This document shows, piece by piece, positions 1 to 11,429 of a stretch of DNA of 64,000 bases (within the stretch, counting starts at the first letter, position 1; every line of letters begins with the position of its first letter). Where the stretch lies: positions 25,815,391-25,879,390 of the forward strand of contig CM055107.1 in the NCBI GenBank assembly GCA_029204225.1. Direction: 5' to 3'. This DNA comes from Diphasiastrum complanatum. Its lineage: Eukaryota > Streptophyta > Lycopodiopsida > Lycopodiales > Lycopodiaceae. The notes beneath the pieces are model-generated. The model did not search any database. It had not been told where the DNA came from and was given only the letters and a program-made list of their open reading frames with translations. The translations under genes were made by a program, and so were the position numbers.

Positions 1-942
1 AAGAATCATGCTTCGGAAGACGAGATGGTGAAGAGGAACAATCATTTTTATGTAAAGAGAACAAATCCAGATCAAATCATTGTGAGCTCAAAAAAACTGT
101 TGTGGAAGACTGTAGAGTTCTGCCTACTCTTGTTAGGGCTTAAATCAGAGATTGGGCAAGGTACATAGTTTCTTAACACATTTTAAGAGTTCCATCATAT
201 ACAATGTCTTTTCTTATTTATGCAGATTTCTTTCATTGAGGTTTTTTGTTTAAACTTGTGATTGCTTAATTGGATCAATGAATGATGTTAAGGAACTATC
301 ACATCTCTATATTTAAATATTTTCACAGATCATTTAATCTTGATTATTGTAAAGGAGTTTTATTTGCGTTTATTTAATGTTTAAATATTTAATAAACTTA
401 TGTCGGTATAAGTAAATATTTTCAAAAATTTAAAATTTTAAAAAATATTGATTCAAATTTGTAACATAATTTAAAAAATATTTTTTTTCGATACAAGAAT
501 TGTAATTTAGAAAACTTTTAAAATTCCAACAAAAAAAAACTATAACTTTTGTTTTAAGTAAGCAAAAAATATTTTTAAGGTATTTTAGTGGTTGTGTATC
601 TAATAGTTTTATTTTAAATAGTATTATTATTTAATATAAACTAATTTTAAGTTATTTATGAAAATCTATTGACAAAATTTTTGTAGCTTAAATTATTTTC
701 TTGCAAAATACAACATTTTTTTAACATTACAATATATTTATTTGAAGCATTTTAAATTTGGATACTTTTTAAAAAATTGAAAAAAAATAGGTCTCCAAGT
801 CATTTCTCTTTTCTTTGGTCATCATGCTAAATATTGATGGTACCACTCTCCTTGAACTTGCCCACTCAAGTAAAGTTTAAAAACAACACATTGTCAATGA
901 TTTTCACAAGATTTATCAATCATAAGATCACTCTTATACTTA
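1..942. other. AT-rich sequence without recognised gene
   Basis: No coding similarity was seen on either strand. The sequence is strongly AT-rich with homopolymer runs. It lies on the far side of the LTR and primer-binding-like site at 943-1686, so on the minus strand it occupies the place of an untranslated leader of another copia copy extending out of the window. That placement is inference. Confidence 0.4.
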
Positions 943-954
943 GCTTTGATACCA
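943..954 (-). promoter_or_regulatory. Copia primer-binding site (initiator tRNA-Met type)
   Basis: The minus strand reads TGGTATCAAAGC immediately after the LTR end (TTCACA). This is one mismatch from the common plant copia site TGGTATCAGAGC, complementary to the 3' end of initiator tRNA-Met. It lies beyond what should be the 3' LTR of copia-1. Confidence 0.8.
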
Positions 955-1044
955 TGTGAATTTTTTTGATAAAAAGGACAATTATGATTGTACAAAACAA
1001 TCATTAAGAGTTATTGATTGCTAAATCCATGAATTTGTTGATTT

Positions 1045-1054
1045 CACACGTGTG
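1045..1054. promoter_or_regulatory. Palindromic G-box CACACGTGTG in LTR
   Basis: This perfect 10-bp palindrome has the CACGTG core bound by plant bZIP and bHLH factors. The same box lies at 7847-7856, 10816-10825, 11247-11256, 17366-17375 and 53829-53838, always in copia LTR or LTR-like sequence. A regulatory role is inferred. Confidence 0.6.
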
Positions 1055-1393
1055 GATTGTCCACAACATGTACTTGTGATCTCCTAAGGTGAGTAGATGC
1101 ACCAAGATCAAGACTAGATTGAGATTTTGATCAATCTTAGATCCTATGGCAAAAACACACTACTACATGCATTCAATCACTTCCAACTTTCACTCATACG
1201 TGTGTGAAGTATTCAAAAATTATTCTAAGTAAAAACAAGTTGCTCTCCTCAGGTAGAGAGAGAAAAACCATCATGAGCTCTCGGACAGAGAGAGAATGCT
1301 AGAAATTCAATGACACTCAAAATCCACACAATCACCAAATCAATTAGCTTCAAAATGAGGAGTACAATGATACTAGTAGATCCACGAGCTACC

Positions 1394-1558
1394 ACTATGC
1401 TAAACTATGATTGGACCACACTTTGTCACCTCTTAATCCTATTGGACCATTGATCCATGCACCTCTTAATTCTATTGGACTATATTCAAGCACACCTCAA
1501 ATTCCTATTGGACCTCACATGGTTCCACCTCTAAATCCTATTGGAACTCTTAGAATTC
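1394..1558 (-). repeat. 33-bp minisatellite with CCAAT boxes inside LTR
   Basis: Units beginning CACCTCT(T/A)AAT start at 1427, 1460, 1493 and 1526, an exact 33-bp spacing, with a partial fifth unit before 1427. Each unit carries ATTGG on the plus strand, which is CCAAT in the LTR sense. The array sits 130-290 nt into the LTR, where promoter/enhancer (U3) sequence is expected. The short ORF across it (Pro-Ile-Gly repeats) is a by-product of the repeat. Confidence 0.8.
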
Positions 1559-1704
1559 ATCAAACAAAAGCATTACACTTGTCTACACTCTAATTGGCAC
1601 AAGTTTAGTTCCTACACCTAGATGCTTGATGTAAAAAACATAAGACCCCTATATCTAACATAGATAATCTTTTTCAATTCTTCACACTCCTCCTAAAAAA
1701 TTAT

Positions 1705-3195
1705 CTATGAAGATTTGAGCATTGATCTTGATATAACTCCAAGATTAGATCTATGCTTGATGAAAGCACTTTTGCTCAAAGGCTTGGTGAGTAGATTGGC
1801 AATACAAGAGGACGAGTTGACATGCTCCAAATAGATTTCTCCTCCAATAAGCTTTTCTCTCACAAAATGGTATGCCACTTCTATATGCTTGCTTCTTGCA
1901 TGAAATATGGGATTATTGGCAAGAGCTTGGGCCGAGATGTTATCACACTTGATCATTGGTAGATCATCTTCCTTGATGCACTTTAGCTCCACTAATAACC
2001 TCTTGATCCAAAGCACCTCTTTGGTAGTTGTAGTAAGTGCTTTGTACTCAGCCTCACATGAAGAGAGAGATATAGTATCTTGCTTTTTGGAAAGCCAAGA
2101 TATTAGATTGCCTCCAAGAAAGATAGTGTATGCACTAATAGACTTTCGATCCATCTTGTCACTTGCAAGGTCCGAATCCGAGTAGCCAACAATGGATAGA
2201 TCTTCACTTTTATAGAGTAGACCATAATCACAAGATAAAGATACATATCTTAGAATCCTCTTGGCCATCTTCCAATGATGGATCTTAGGATCTTGCATAA
2301 ATTGACTCAATTTGTGCACACAAAAACTTAGATCGGGCCTAGTAATGGCAAGCCAAATCAAGGAGCCTACAAGACTCCTAAAAAGTGTGATGTCCTCAAA
2401 GGATCTTTCATCACCTTTATTAGGATCTTTTACAATTTCCTCCATTAGAGTATCTATGCTCTTAGAATTTTTCATATGGAATTTTTTCAACATAGAGTGA
2501 GCATATCTAGATTGGCATATAAAGACATGATTTTCATAAAAATCAATTTCTAGGCCTAGGATGTAATGTATCTCTCCTAGATCTTACATTTTAAACTCAC
2601 ATCCAAGTGCTAGCTTAGTTTCATCAACTAGCTTGATACAACTTCTACAAAGAATAATGTCATCAACATAAATTAGAAGAATGAAAATATTGCTATCAAC
2701 AAACTTTAGATACATGGAAGGATCATAGTCACTAAGAGTAAATCCCAGTGAGATAAGAAAATAATTAAGTCTTGAATACCATGATCTTGGTGCTTTCTTG
2801 AGTCCATAAAGACTTTTGAAGAGCAAGCACACTTTGGACTCATCCTTGATGAATCCTTGAGGTTGTTCCATATAGATCTCCTCCTCAAGATAACCATTTA
2901 GAAAAGCATTGGATACATCTAATTGGAACACCTTCCACTTGAAGAAACAAGCAAGAGAAATAAGAATTCTTATTGTCACCATCTTTGCAACGGGTGAAAA
3001 GATCTCCTCATAATCAAAGCCATGGATTTGAGAAAATCCTTTGGCACATAATCTTGCTTTATGCTTGTTGATGGTGCCATCATGATTGAACTTGATCCAA
3101 AATACCCACTTGCAACCAATCACATGCTTGTTGGATGGAGGATCCACAAGCTCCCAAGTATTGTTGGTGATCAATGCATCATACTCTTGCTTCAT
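1705..3195 (-). pseudogene. copia-1 reverse transcriptase and RNase H
   Basis: RT and RNase H make the cDNA. RT begins with NNTWELVDPPSNKHVIGCKW, keeps QLDVSNAFLNG and the catalytic YVDDI (near 2660), and is followed by RNase H with SLSSCEAEYKAL and ARSKHIEVAYHFVREK. One break separates the two open segments at about 2584-2500. The stop at 1705 lies 19 bp before the LTR, as expected for copia. Confidence 0.88.
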
Positions 3196-3243
3196 GGCAT
3201 CATACCACTCCTTGGTATTGAGTGCCTCTTGTACATTCTTTGG

Positions 3244-4512
3244 CTATTCATGAGAGACATAAAAAACATAATTAGTGGAATCAAGATCCACTTGTTTGCC
3301 TTTGTCAACATATGAGAGCCTCTTAGGCTCGGATCTATCTCTCATGGATCTTCTTGGTGAGAAAATCCGAGGAGAGTCTTCTTCAAATCTCGACCCCATC
3401 ACATCATGATTGTCTTCAAAATCAATAATTGGTGATGCATCCATAGATTTCTTGATCTCGGTCTCTTCAAAAGATGAGTGTTGGTCTTCATGAAAGACAA
3501 CATCTCTACTTTCAATAACTTGAGAAGTAGAGAGTATAAAGACTCTATAGGCCTTCTTGGTGGATGAGTATCCAACCATGATCCCTTTTCATGCACTAGG
3601 ATCTTCCTTCTTCCTTGTTTCCAAGGGAATATGGACAAAGCATATGCATCCAAAAACTCTAAGGTGATCAACCTTAGGTTTCTTTAAATATAAGATTTCA
3701 TATGGTGACTTTCCTCCAAGAGCTATATGTGGGAGCCTATTGCAAAGATAATTTGTACAATTAATGGCTTCTCCCCAAAAATCTTTGGGTAAATATGCCT
3801 CAATTCTCATAGATTTTGCACATTCACATAGAAATCTATTCTTTCTCTCGGCCACTCCATTTTGAGATGGAGAGTAGGCACAAGAGAACTCTCTTTTGAT
3901 GCCTTCAAGCTCACAAAAGTCTTGAAATTTATTGGAGATATATGCACCAACTCCATCACTTCTAAGAGCTTTAATCTTAAATGAGAATTGCTTCTCTACA
4001 TAAGCTTTGAAAATAAGGAAATGATCAAACACCATAGATTTAGAAGCAAGAAGATATATCCAAGTGAATCTTGTGAAATCATCAATGAAAGTAACAAAAC
4101 AGGTGGCTCCTCCCTTGCTTGTAGTTGATGAGAAATGCACATCCGAGTGGCTTAACTCCAAAGGATGCTTTCTTTTGATAGAAGATCTTGTAAATGGCTT
4201 TTTGTGAGATTTAGCAATAGCACAAGCCTCACAAGGCTTGATCTTCTTGGAGAATGAATTTGGCAAGCCAATAGCTTTGGCTTCTTTGATCATAGAGAGC
4301 ATGGATTTGTAGTTGGGATGTCCCAACCTCCTATGCCATAATTCCTCCATAGAGAGCTTGTTCACAAGAGCAACATTACAAGCATTCACATACTCATTTG
4401 GATCTAGTTTATAGATGCCTCCAAATCTAGACCCTAATGCAAGTATCTCATCATTCTTCTTGATAGTGCAAGTATCAACATTGAATTTTACATCAAGGCC
4501 ATTATCAAGCAA
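3244..4512 (-). pseudogene. int: copia-1 integrase and linker
   Basis: Integrase inserts the cDNA into host DNA. The zinc-binding HHCC module is visible (RRLGHPNYKSM, then CEACAIAKSH). The catalytic triad residues are present: Asp in HSDVHF, Asp in RSDGVGAY and Glu in NGVAERKNR. RSDGVGAY departs from the usual RSDNGGEY/RSDGGGEY around the second Asp. The linker (SSTKKAYRVFILSTSQVIESR) runs to 3244 in a second frame after a break near 3585. Confidence 0.85.
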
Positions 4513-4579
4513 TTGGCCAACACTAATAAGATTCCTAGTAAGCTTAGGTACATAAAGAGCTTAAGAGAGAGAAAGAACT

Positions 4580-5711
4580 TTAGAGGATGCAAGCTTCAGG
4601 GAATGTTGCCTTCAATAGGACATTCAAAATCATTTGTTTTTTCTTGACTCCATCATAAGGTGCAATAGAAGAGAAAGAGTCCTTGGAGCTACACATATGT
4701 GAAGAGGCTCCACTATCAATATACCATAGGCCGTCCTTCTTGAAAGGAGTGGATGAGAAACTAGAGACCATAAGAGATCCCTCTCCATCACTTGCAATAG
4801 TGTCTTCCTTCTCATTGGTAATGTTGGCTTGCTTGAGTTGATTCTTCTTCTTGAAGCAATTGGTGGCATAATGGCCTTTCTTGCCACAATAAAAGCACTT
4901 GATCTTCTTCTTCTTGAGCTTGGATGATGAAGCATTAGAGGAATCATCTTCCTCCTCATCTTTGTCTTTGGACTTGACTTTGTCCTTGCTTGAGGATTGT
5001 TGATGTTGGTTCTTGCTCCTCCCTTTGTGCTTATCCTTGGCAAAGAGAGATTTGCCATCATTATGAGTGAGAGAGAGCTTGTCCATCCTCAAGAGCTTAC
5101 TCTTGTCTTGATTCTTCTGAAATTAGCACACTTTGGAGAGCCTCCAAACTTGGTAGCTCCTCCTTAATGGCATAGGATTGGACAAGGTTATCAAATTCAC
5201 TTCTCAAGCCATTGAGAATGACTTGAACTAGCTCATTTTGATTGATGGAATCACCAATACAAGCAAGTTCTCTATGAATATCTTTTACTCTCAAAACATA
5301 ACTAGATGCACTCTCATCACTCTTTTGGCTACTTTGAAAGATTTGATTCCTAAGAGTGAGAAGTCTAGAGGTATTCTTAGCCTCATAGATAGTCTTGAGA
5401 CAATCCCAAGCTTCTTTGGCTATTGTACAAGTACCTATCTCCCTCAATATCTCATTAGAGACATTCATCTTAATGTAGTGGAGAGCCATCCTAGCTCTCT
5501 TTTTGTATTTTTAAACCTCTTGAAGAACTTGTGGTTCTTCTTCAAGGCCAAAAACTATGTCCATCACCTCTTGAAGGATCAAGATGGACTCCATCCTCAT
5601 TTTGCAAATTGAATAGTTTGAAGTGGACAATCTTTCACTTGGTTTCAACAAGGATGAACCCATTGAAGCCATTTGAAGTGAAGAGAACTCAAATGAAAAA
5701 CTTTTCTGCAT
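4580..5711 (-). pseudogene. gag: copia-1 gag and protease region
   Basis: Gag packages the element RNA into particles. A copia gag (UBN2-like) domain is seen as MASMGSSLLKPSERLSTSNY near 5670 and ALHYIKMNVSNEILREIG near 5480. A retroviral zinc knuckle CFYCGKKGHYATNC (CX2CX4HX4C) lies near 4890, after a Lys/Glu/Ser-rich stretch. The aspartic protease active site is DSGASSHM near 4705. The frame is broken by a TAA near 5510, a shift near 5095 and stops between 4580 and 4512. Confidence 0.85.
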
Positions 5712-5714
5712 CTA

Positions 5715-6780
5715 CAACCTATCATCAACAACCCCCAACAACTGTAAGAAATGTTGCAATCAAGCTAGCTAGAACTTGAATGCTTGAAAATCAATATAAT
5801 CAAATACAGAACAAGATGATAATAATTATCTTCTAATACAAAACAAGATCCAGCCAACAGAGAACTGCCATAAGATACCTTGGCATGTATGAGACAAAAG
5901 CAAGTTTCATTTTCTTTGTTCAAGTTGGCATGAACTACCTCTGCATCATGGCTCTTGATCACTGACATAAATTTTAAGAACAAGCTCTTGTCCTTCCATG
6001 TAGTAGTTACTGTAACAGTGTTTGAAATCAGTGCTAGTTGTCAAATTAGTGGGAGAGAAGTTGTGTTGGCAGATACGCTATTATTGCTGCAAATTGACAT
6101 GTTATAGGATGACAACCTTGCTTTCCCGCTGCCGGCTTCAGTCGACAGTTGCAATTTTCTTGGAGTGCCAATAACTCAGCTTGGATTTTAGTAAGCTGGT
6201 CAATCTTAGAGTCTTTCGATATAAGCCAGCGCTAGTATCGATCTATCTATCTGAAGGCACAAAACAAAGTTAGAGCAGGTACATGACCAAATAGACTTCT
6301 AAGGAATCTGCACATTATCATTTCGCGACATTTAGACGACACATATACCAACAATTTGAGATTAAGAATTCAATGGGACGTTAAAGTGGCTGATTTCTAA
6401 AAGGAATAAATATTAAGTTGGGACAGAGATGATAAAGCATGGAGCGTCTTCTACTGATTGATGGAGAACATATCAAGAGATCCTTGACGAACTTCAAGAT
6501 TTCTAAATCAGGCTGGCTTATTGTATTTTCAGGCTGCTGAACTCCTGCGATGTTATATTGAAGGGCGTCCATGGTGCAGTGATGACTCATCTCCTCTTCA
6601 TGAGACCTAGAACTATTTTTATTCAGATCATTCCTCTAGGAACAGATTATCCAAGCTAGAACTGTTTTTATTCACATCATTCCTCTGGGAATAGATTATC
6701 CTACCTTGGAGAACCAACAAAGAAGAAATAAATAGGAGAGAAAAGGAGCTATAGGAGAAGGAATGCATGCAAGAGATCTC
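5715..6780. other. No recognised feature
   Basis: I see no conserved coding segment, LTR terminus or primer site. Short open frames are not supported by any motif. Confidence 0.4.
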
Positions 6781-7157
6781 ATTCCCAAAACGCGAGAGAG
6801 AGGGAGAGCGAAGAGAGAGAGTTATCGTGAGAGCAAGAGCTACATACAGACTCGTGAGAGCTACATAGAGAGAGAGAGAGAGAAAGAGAGATGCGCATGA
6901 AAGAGAGAGACGAGAGCGAGAGAGAGCCAAAGCTAGAGAGAGACAAGAGCGAGACGCTCACGAGAGAGAGAGAGAGAGAGATGCGCATGAAAGAGAGAGA
7001 CAAGAGCGAGAGAGAGCGCGAGAGCCAAAGCTAGAGCAAGAGAGAGAGAGAGAGAGATCCGCATGAAAGAGAGAGACAAGAGAGAGAGAGAGCGCGAGAG
7101 CCAAAGCTAGAGAGAGACAAGAGCGAGACGCTCAAGAGAGAGAGAGAGAGAGACGCG
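6781..7157. repeat. GA-rich minisatellite
   Basis: GA microsatellite is interspersed with recurring cores. ATGCGCATGA (or ATCCGCATGA) starts at 6891, 6981 and 7057. GCCAAAGCTAGAG starts at 6926, 7024 and 7100. Spacings of 76-98 bp indicate a higher-order repeat of variable unit length. Open frames across it (Ser/Leu- or Arg/Glu-rich) are artefacts. Confidence 0.8.
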
Positions 7158-7159
7158 GT

Positions 7160-7724
7160 TTGTGCTACCTCCTTCAAAAGACATTATATACACACGCTAT
7201 GGAAAATGCCACATCATCATTAAAAAATTGATTACATGGATTTTTGTTTTTATTTTTTAAAAATGATGACATGGAATTTTCTCCTTTCAAAGAACTTTAA
7301 AATGGGTATTAGCTGGTCTTATAAAGACAATCTTTGGGGTGTGGTCATGGAGGAACTTCTTCCTATGATACGGATCCAAAAATCTATGGATCTTCTTTTG
7401 CTAAGATCTATATATCCTGATAGAATTGCCAAAGCAAATGATCTCATAGGAACATCTTCTGGCACATAATTGCATACTTTAAGAGCAATGTCTTTTTTGA
7501 AAAAGATGATTTTATATGTATTTTTGGGATATTTATGCCCTGAGACAAAAAAGAAAGGGCCCTAATGGCCATGATTATAGTTCCCGCATTCAAAGAAAAC
7601 CTTTCGTGATGAATACAAATTTTGTTATTTACAAAATGTTTGAAGTAATGAGACAAGGAGGCATCTTTTTGTCTTCCGCCTTGTCTCTCTCTCAAGCCTA
7701 CAAGCAAATCGCCAACCATGCCAA
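7160..7724. other. No recognised gene; ends in a primer-site-like motif
   Basis: Short open frames on both strands show no family motif. The last 20 bases, read on the minus strand (TTGGCATGGTTGGCGATTTG), directly follow the LTR end at 7725 and recur beside a related LTR at 53960. Confidence 0.4.
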
Positions 7725-8002
7725 TGTAGAAAAACTAACATATACACTATGAATGAGATGCAAACTCTAATAGATCTTGATCAAACATCAATCAAAACAT
7801 GAAATGAATTTGTTGTCCATATAAACAACAATAAGCTACTATATTTCACACGTGTGGATCTGAAAATAGATTTAATGAGAATTGTACACACAAAATTGCA
7901 AGATATCACCAATATAGTGCACCAATGGATAGATGACCCAAAGAGAACCATGTATAAGCATGAAATGTGTGTGTGTGTGTGTGTGTGTGCGTGCGTGCGT
8001 GC

Positions 8003-8086
<84 letters not shown>

Positions 8087-8374
8087 CTCTTCTTCTCACA
8101 AGTTACATCCTTTTATAGCAGGCCAAACCTAAATTCAAACTATGGTTTCCCTCCATAATGAAAAACCCTACTATTATTGTGACTAAATTCAATGTCTCTA
8201 CTACTCAAATCGAATCTACCTAAAACTCATGTTCTATGGAATCCAAAACTTTTCAAAAGTGTTTAGACTAATATAAGTCTGAAAAGGAAAACTCTAAGTC
8301 TAATATGAAATTCGCCTCAATTGCCAAATAAACAAATATAACAAATTTGACTAAACTAGCTGAAATGTTTCATG
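7725..8374 (-). repeat. copia-2 family LTR, copy A
   Basis: It aligns along its length with the LTR at 17245-17811 and in part with 53645-53959 (reverse orientation). Shared landmarks are the TATA-like TATAAAAGGATG (minus strand, near 8113), the CACACGTGTG palindrome and the block around CATTTCATGCTTATACATGG. The LTR is lengthened by a compound microsatellite. On the minus strand it begins next to the purine tract of the RNase H fragment and ends in CTACA. Confidence 0.85.
7967..8082. repeat. Compound microsatellite (GT)n(GCGT)n(GA)n
   Basis: A perfect GT run passes through four-base GCGT units into an uninterrupted GA run of about 75 bp. It lies inside the copy A LTR. The related LTR at 17245 has only a short GAGATAGAGAAGAGAGAAG at this place, so the array expanded in this copy. 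Confidence 0.95.
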
Positions 8375-8800
8375 CCCCCTCTTCAACTAGTTTTAGCATA
8401 GACTTTGATAACACTCCAAATGAAGTACTATGCTTCATAAACAGGTCTTTTCACAATGCTTTGGTAAAGATATCAACTACACATTCCCTTGAAAAAACAT
8501 GTTGAAGCTCCACCTCCTTTGTCATGACTTGCTCCCTCACAAAATGATATGCCACCTCAATATGCTTACTCCCAGCATGAAAGATAGGATTGGTTGCCAA
8601 CTTTTGGGATGATAGCTTGTCACAAAAGATGATTGGGCTCTCTGAAAAATCCAACAAGTGAAGATCCTTGATCATCCTCTTGATCCATACCATCTCCTTT
8701 GTGCAATGAGTAAGTGCTTTGTAATCGGCCTCACTAGCCATGTTATAACTCCATCATCTATGAAAATACAATGTTGTCCATTATCTTGATCCGAATATGC
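8375..8800 (-). pseudogene. copia-2 RNase H fragment
   Basis: The segment encodes SEADYKALTHCTKEMVWIKR, a damaged form of the SSSEAEYKAL region, and HAGSKHIEVAYHFVREQ. It closely parallels the copia-2 RNase H at 17807-18268. Homology ends near 8800, where gypsy gag sequence of the opposite strand starts. Confidence 0.88.
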
Positions 8801-8807
8801 TCGAACA

Positions 8808-9798
8808 ATGGATCCCAATGCCCAAGCTTACAATCCAAACCAAGCTGTCTTTGTCGCACATCAACTGCCAGCAATAGGAGGATGTTTAATATGTGCAGGT
8901 AAGCATTCTAGTATTTGTTGCCTAAATAAACTCCGTTTTCCTCCAGCTTGTGAATACTGTGGTATTGAACATCACGTGAAGGACTGCCCTCCCGATCCAA
9001 ACTTGCTGCTCCTATTTGTTCAATGCAAGTAGAAACTTTACCAATTGAAACTCTCCTGCTTGGGTCTTGACTCGGGCACAAACCCAACGCCAAGCCCCTA
9101 CACTTGCACCCAACAAAACTCAGCAGCAGGTTGCCCCTCCAAGTGAAGATTCTACCCCGATAGTTTACCCTCACCCATCTGAAGAAATTCGACGGCATCA
9201 TCAGTATCGCCAGCAAATCCGCAATGCCGACCAACAATCTTCCACTTTCCATAAAGTACCTCACAAGCCTTTTGAAAGCAAAACCCTTGAAGGTACCGAA
9301 GTCTGGAGAGATTTACTACCAACCAATATCACTCTTCCTTTCCATGTTCTCTGGAAGCATGTTGGCAAATGAAAACACCATATCCAATCCAATAACACCA
9401 CCAGCCCTGATGAGTTGCCTGAAATGCCCTTACATCTAACCAATCCACTTAGCAAATGAGGCAACATCAAAATCCCAGCTACCCATCACCAATCACGTGA
9501 AGTTTTAGTCGTACTCGATGGTGGCTCCGATCTCAATATCATTTCCACATCCCTCATGCTAGAATGGAATCTGAGAGACAAGCTGGCCAAACCCACTTGT
9601 CAGCTTCGGATGGCTGATCAAAGCGTGGTCCGACCTACCAGTTTCCTTCCACAAGTGCTGATCAAACTAGAAGGTCTCAAGTTTTCTGTCGATCTAGTAG
9701 TATTTGATATTCCCAATAATGCCTATTCATATGAATTACTACTTGGTCGTCAGTGGCTCACCAATGCAAGAGTCATTCATGACTGGAGCAAAGGCTAA
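8808..9798 (+). pseudogene. Gypsy gag C-terminus and protease
   Basis: The gag part holds a Cys/His cluster ending CEYCGIEHHVKDC, a CCHC-like RNA-binding knuckle (residues about 46-58 of the frame from 8808). After frame breaks, the protease appears from about 9490: VLDGGSDLNIIS with the D-G-G variant of the usual D-S-G/D-T-G active site, and ELLLGRQWLTN as the second conserved strand. The segment ends at a TAA at 9796-9798. Confidence 0.78.
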
Positions 9799-10790
9799 GT
9801 CACTTTTGGAAATCATGACAATTCTATTACCATTGATTCACGGACAAACTCAAACCTACACACATCCATGACGAAGGTTCCTCGACCACCAACTCAGTGT
9901 TTGAACCACACCAGTCCAGCCACGAAAAAGGTCATTATATTAAATCTACTGATATCATAAACTAGAGTCACAGTCTAGCTACCATTGATTGTGTGAATGC
10001 CGATTACTATGCTCAGCATTAGGATAATTGTACCTCTCCACTCCCGATCGATCACGACCAATTACCTGATCTTGATACACCTATCATCAATATCAATTTT
10101 ATTGATATCCTTCCACACAATGATGAGTTACTAAATGTTGCATGGCTACTTACTAATGAATCAGAAGATTTATTTGTCGATGACGAGAATGTCTTACGAA
10201 TTCGGAATTGCCCAGAAGATTTGGACACTTGGATATTTAGATCCTCAATTACATGGAGGCACTTCCACTTAGGGCCTATCCGCAACATGCTTCCAAGGTG
10301 GAACCGGTTGCCAAGGTTAGAGTTGAAAAGCCTGATATAAAATTCTACCATGCCAAACACCCACACTATCCATGGGATCTCTGCGAGGAGGAGACCATCT
10401 TTCAAATTGATGACAAGATCCTCCATGATGTATCGCCCATTCCTCATCCACACACCTCCCCACAGCCAAAGCCTCAACCACGTGGCCATGCTGTGAAAGA
10501 GAAGATGAAAAAACCGCTTCAAATTCAACCGCCTAGCAACCTCACAACTGTTAGGAAAGTTCCTGAGATTGTCTCTGCTCCTACACCAGCCCTCGAACAT
10601 CCCAATCACTATCCCGGCAGGTGAAAGACAAGGCCCCCCTCGAATTTCCAGCCCATGATGTCCTTGCATACTTTAAGGACTATACGATCGAGGATGTCAC
10701 AATCCAATTACCCCAAGTTCAACGTGAGCCAAATGGTAATTTGCCCTACGAAGGCCTGTTAGAATTTAGCAATTTTCACATGGTTTTTGA
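9799..10790 (+). pseudogene. Gypsy spacer between protease and RT
   Basis: Open segments (10253-10624, and FPAHDVLAYFKDYTIEDVTI from about 10640) lie in the pol direction and lead to the RT region. They show no catalytic motif. The reading continues as EFSNFHMVFDE to about 10790, where LTR-like sequence interrupts it. Confidence 0.55.
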
Positions 10791-11425
10791 TGAATATTAG
10801 ACATCTATGTGGATCCACACGTGTGAGGACCTGTCCACATGTGTGAAATGACACTTGTAATATTCAGATCCATTTTGATTAGCTTTCATTTGAGTCTAAT
10901 ATGACATCTCCTAAATTATAGGAATTAGATCCTAGATTATAGGAATCTAGAAGGTCAACACAAACCACCAATGGATGATGTGGCAAACTTGATAGATCTT
11001 ATCCAAAGTGGATATGGATAAGTACAATGAGTTGTCCTACATGTGCTGGATGCAGCTTAGAGAGAGATTATGGTAAATTTGTACTTGATCCATGATGGAT
11101 CCATTATTGAGCTAATGATGAGAAATCTTGGTTTGTGAAGCTATCATTGTGTTTTGACTCTCTTAAGCACTTTCTTTGTGGATGAATGCTTTGCAAATGA
11201 TAAGTAAACTATTTCTCTGTTATCAGGTCGTACAGTAGCTGTACTTCACACGTGTGAAGCCGTGGATTATCTTTTTTTATTGTTCTTGTTGGAATCACAA
11301 AGATTTCAAGTAGAAGCTAGATTTGAAAGCTAGTCTTGATATAGATCAAGATCCCAAGCTACCAATCACTCTTTGTGATCATTTGTAGATCAATTTCAGT
11401 CCATAAACTTTGAAATTTGACAAGG
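10790..11425. repeat. Solo copia-type LTR inserted in gypsy pol
   Basis: Gypsy coding sequence stops near 10790 and resumes near 11430 (LSEPNETNKYIVHVGAHLNY). The intervening sequence is non-coding and carries two CACACGTGTG palindromes (10816 and 11247) of the kind found in the other copia LTRs here. The exact termini and a target duplication were not resolved by eye. Confidence 0.6.
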
Positions 11426-11429
11426 CCCT

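Larger units (their letters stand above)
955..1686 (-). repeat. LTR of copia-1
   Basis: This 732-bp LTR is bounded by the inverted termini TGTGAA and TTCACA. On the minus strand it follows a purine tract (AGGAGGAG) just downstream of the RNase H stop at 1705, the normal place for a 3' LTR. Its other end abuts a primer-binding site, the normal position of a 5' LTR. It contains a 33-bp tandem array and a CACACGTGTG palindrome. Confidence 0.85.
1705..5711 (-). mobile_element. Ty1/copia retrotransposon copia-1, degenerate, 5' truncated
   Basis: The gag-protease-integrase-RT-RNase H order on the minus strand defines Ty1/copia. The coding region is nearly complete but broken by several stops and frameshifts. 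The 3' side has a purine tract and LTR (955-1686). No LTR or primer site is found upstream of the gag start, so the element appears truncated at about 5715. Catalytic motifs survive, which suggests moderate rather than ancient decay. Confidence 0.9.

Noticed and set aside
1411-1593. 60-residue ORF with repeated Pro-Ile-Gly
   Set aside because: It arises from the 33-bp LTR minisatellite, whose period is a multiple of three. The opposite strand shows the CCAAT boxes that explain it better.
6781-7157. Spaced repeats suggesting a CRISPR-like array
   Set aside because: Units and spacers are all GA-rich and irregular, and the context is plant nuclear DNA.
7967-8118. Long Arg/Glu open frames on the plus strand across GA repeats
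   Set aside because: They are pure microsatellite translation; the same happens at 36611-36688 and 37697-37755.
10052-10669. 205-codon minus-strand ORF opposite gypsy pol
   Set aside because: It is antisense to the gypsy coding direction, has no motif, and is explained as a shadow.
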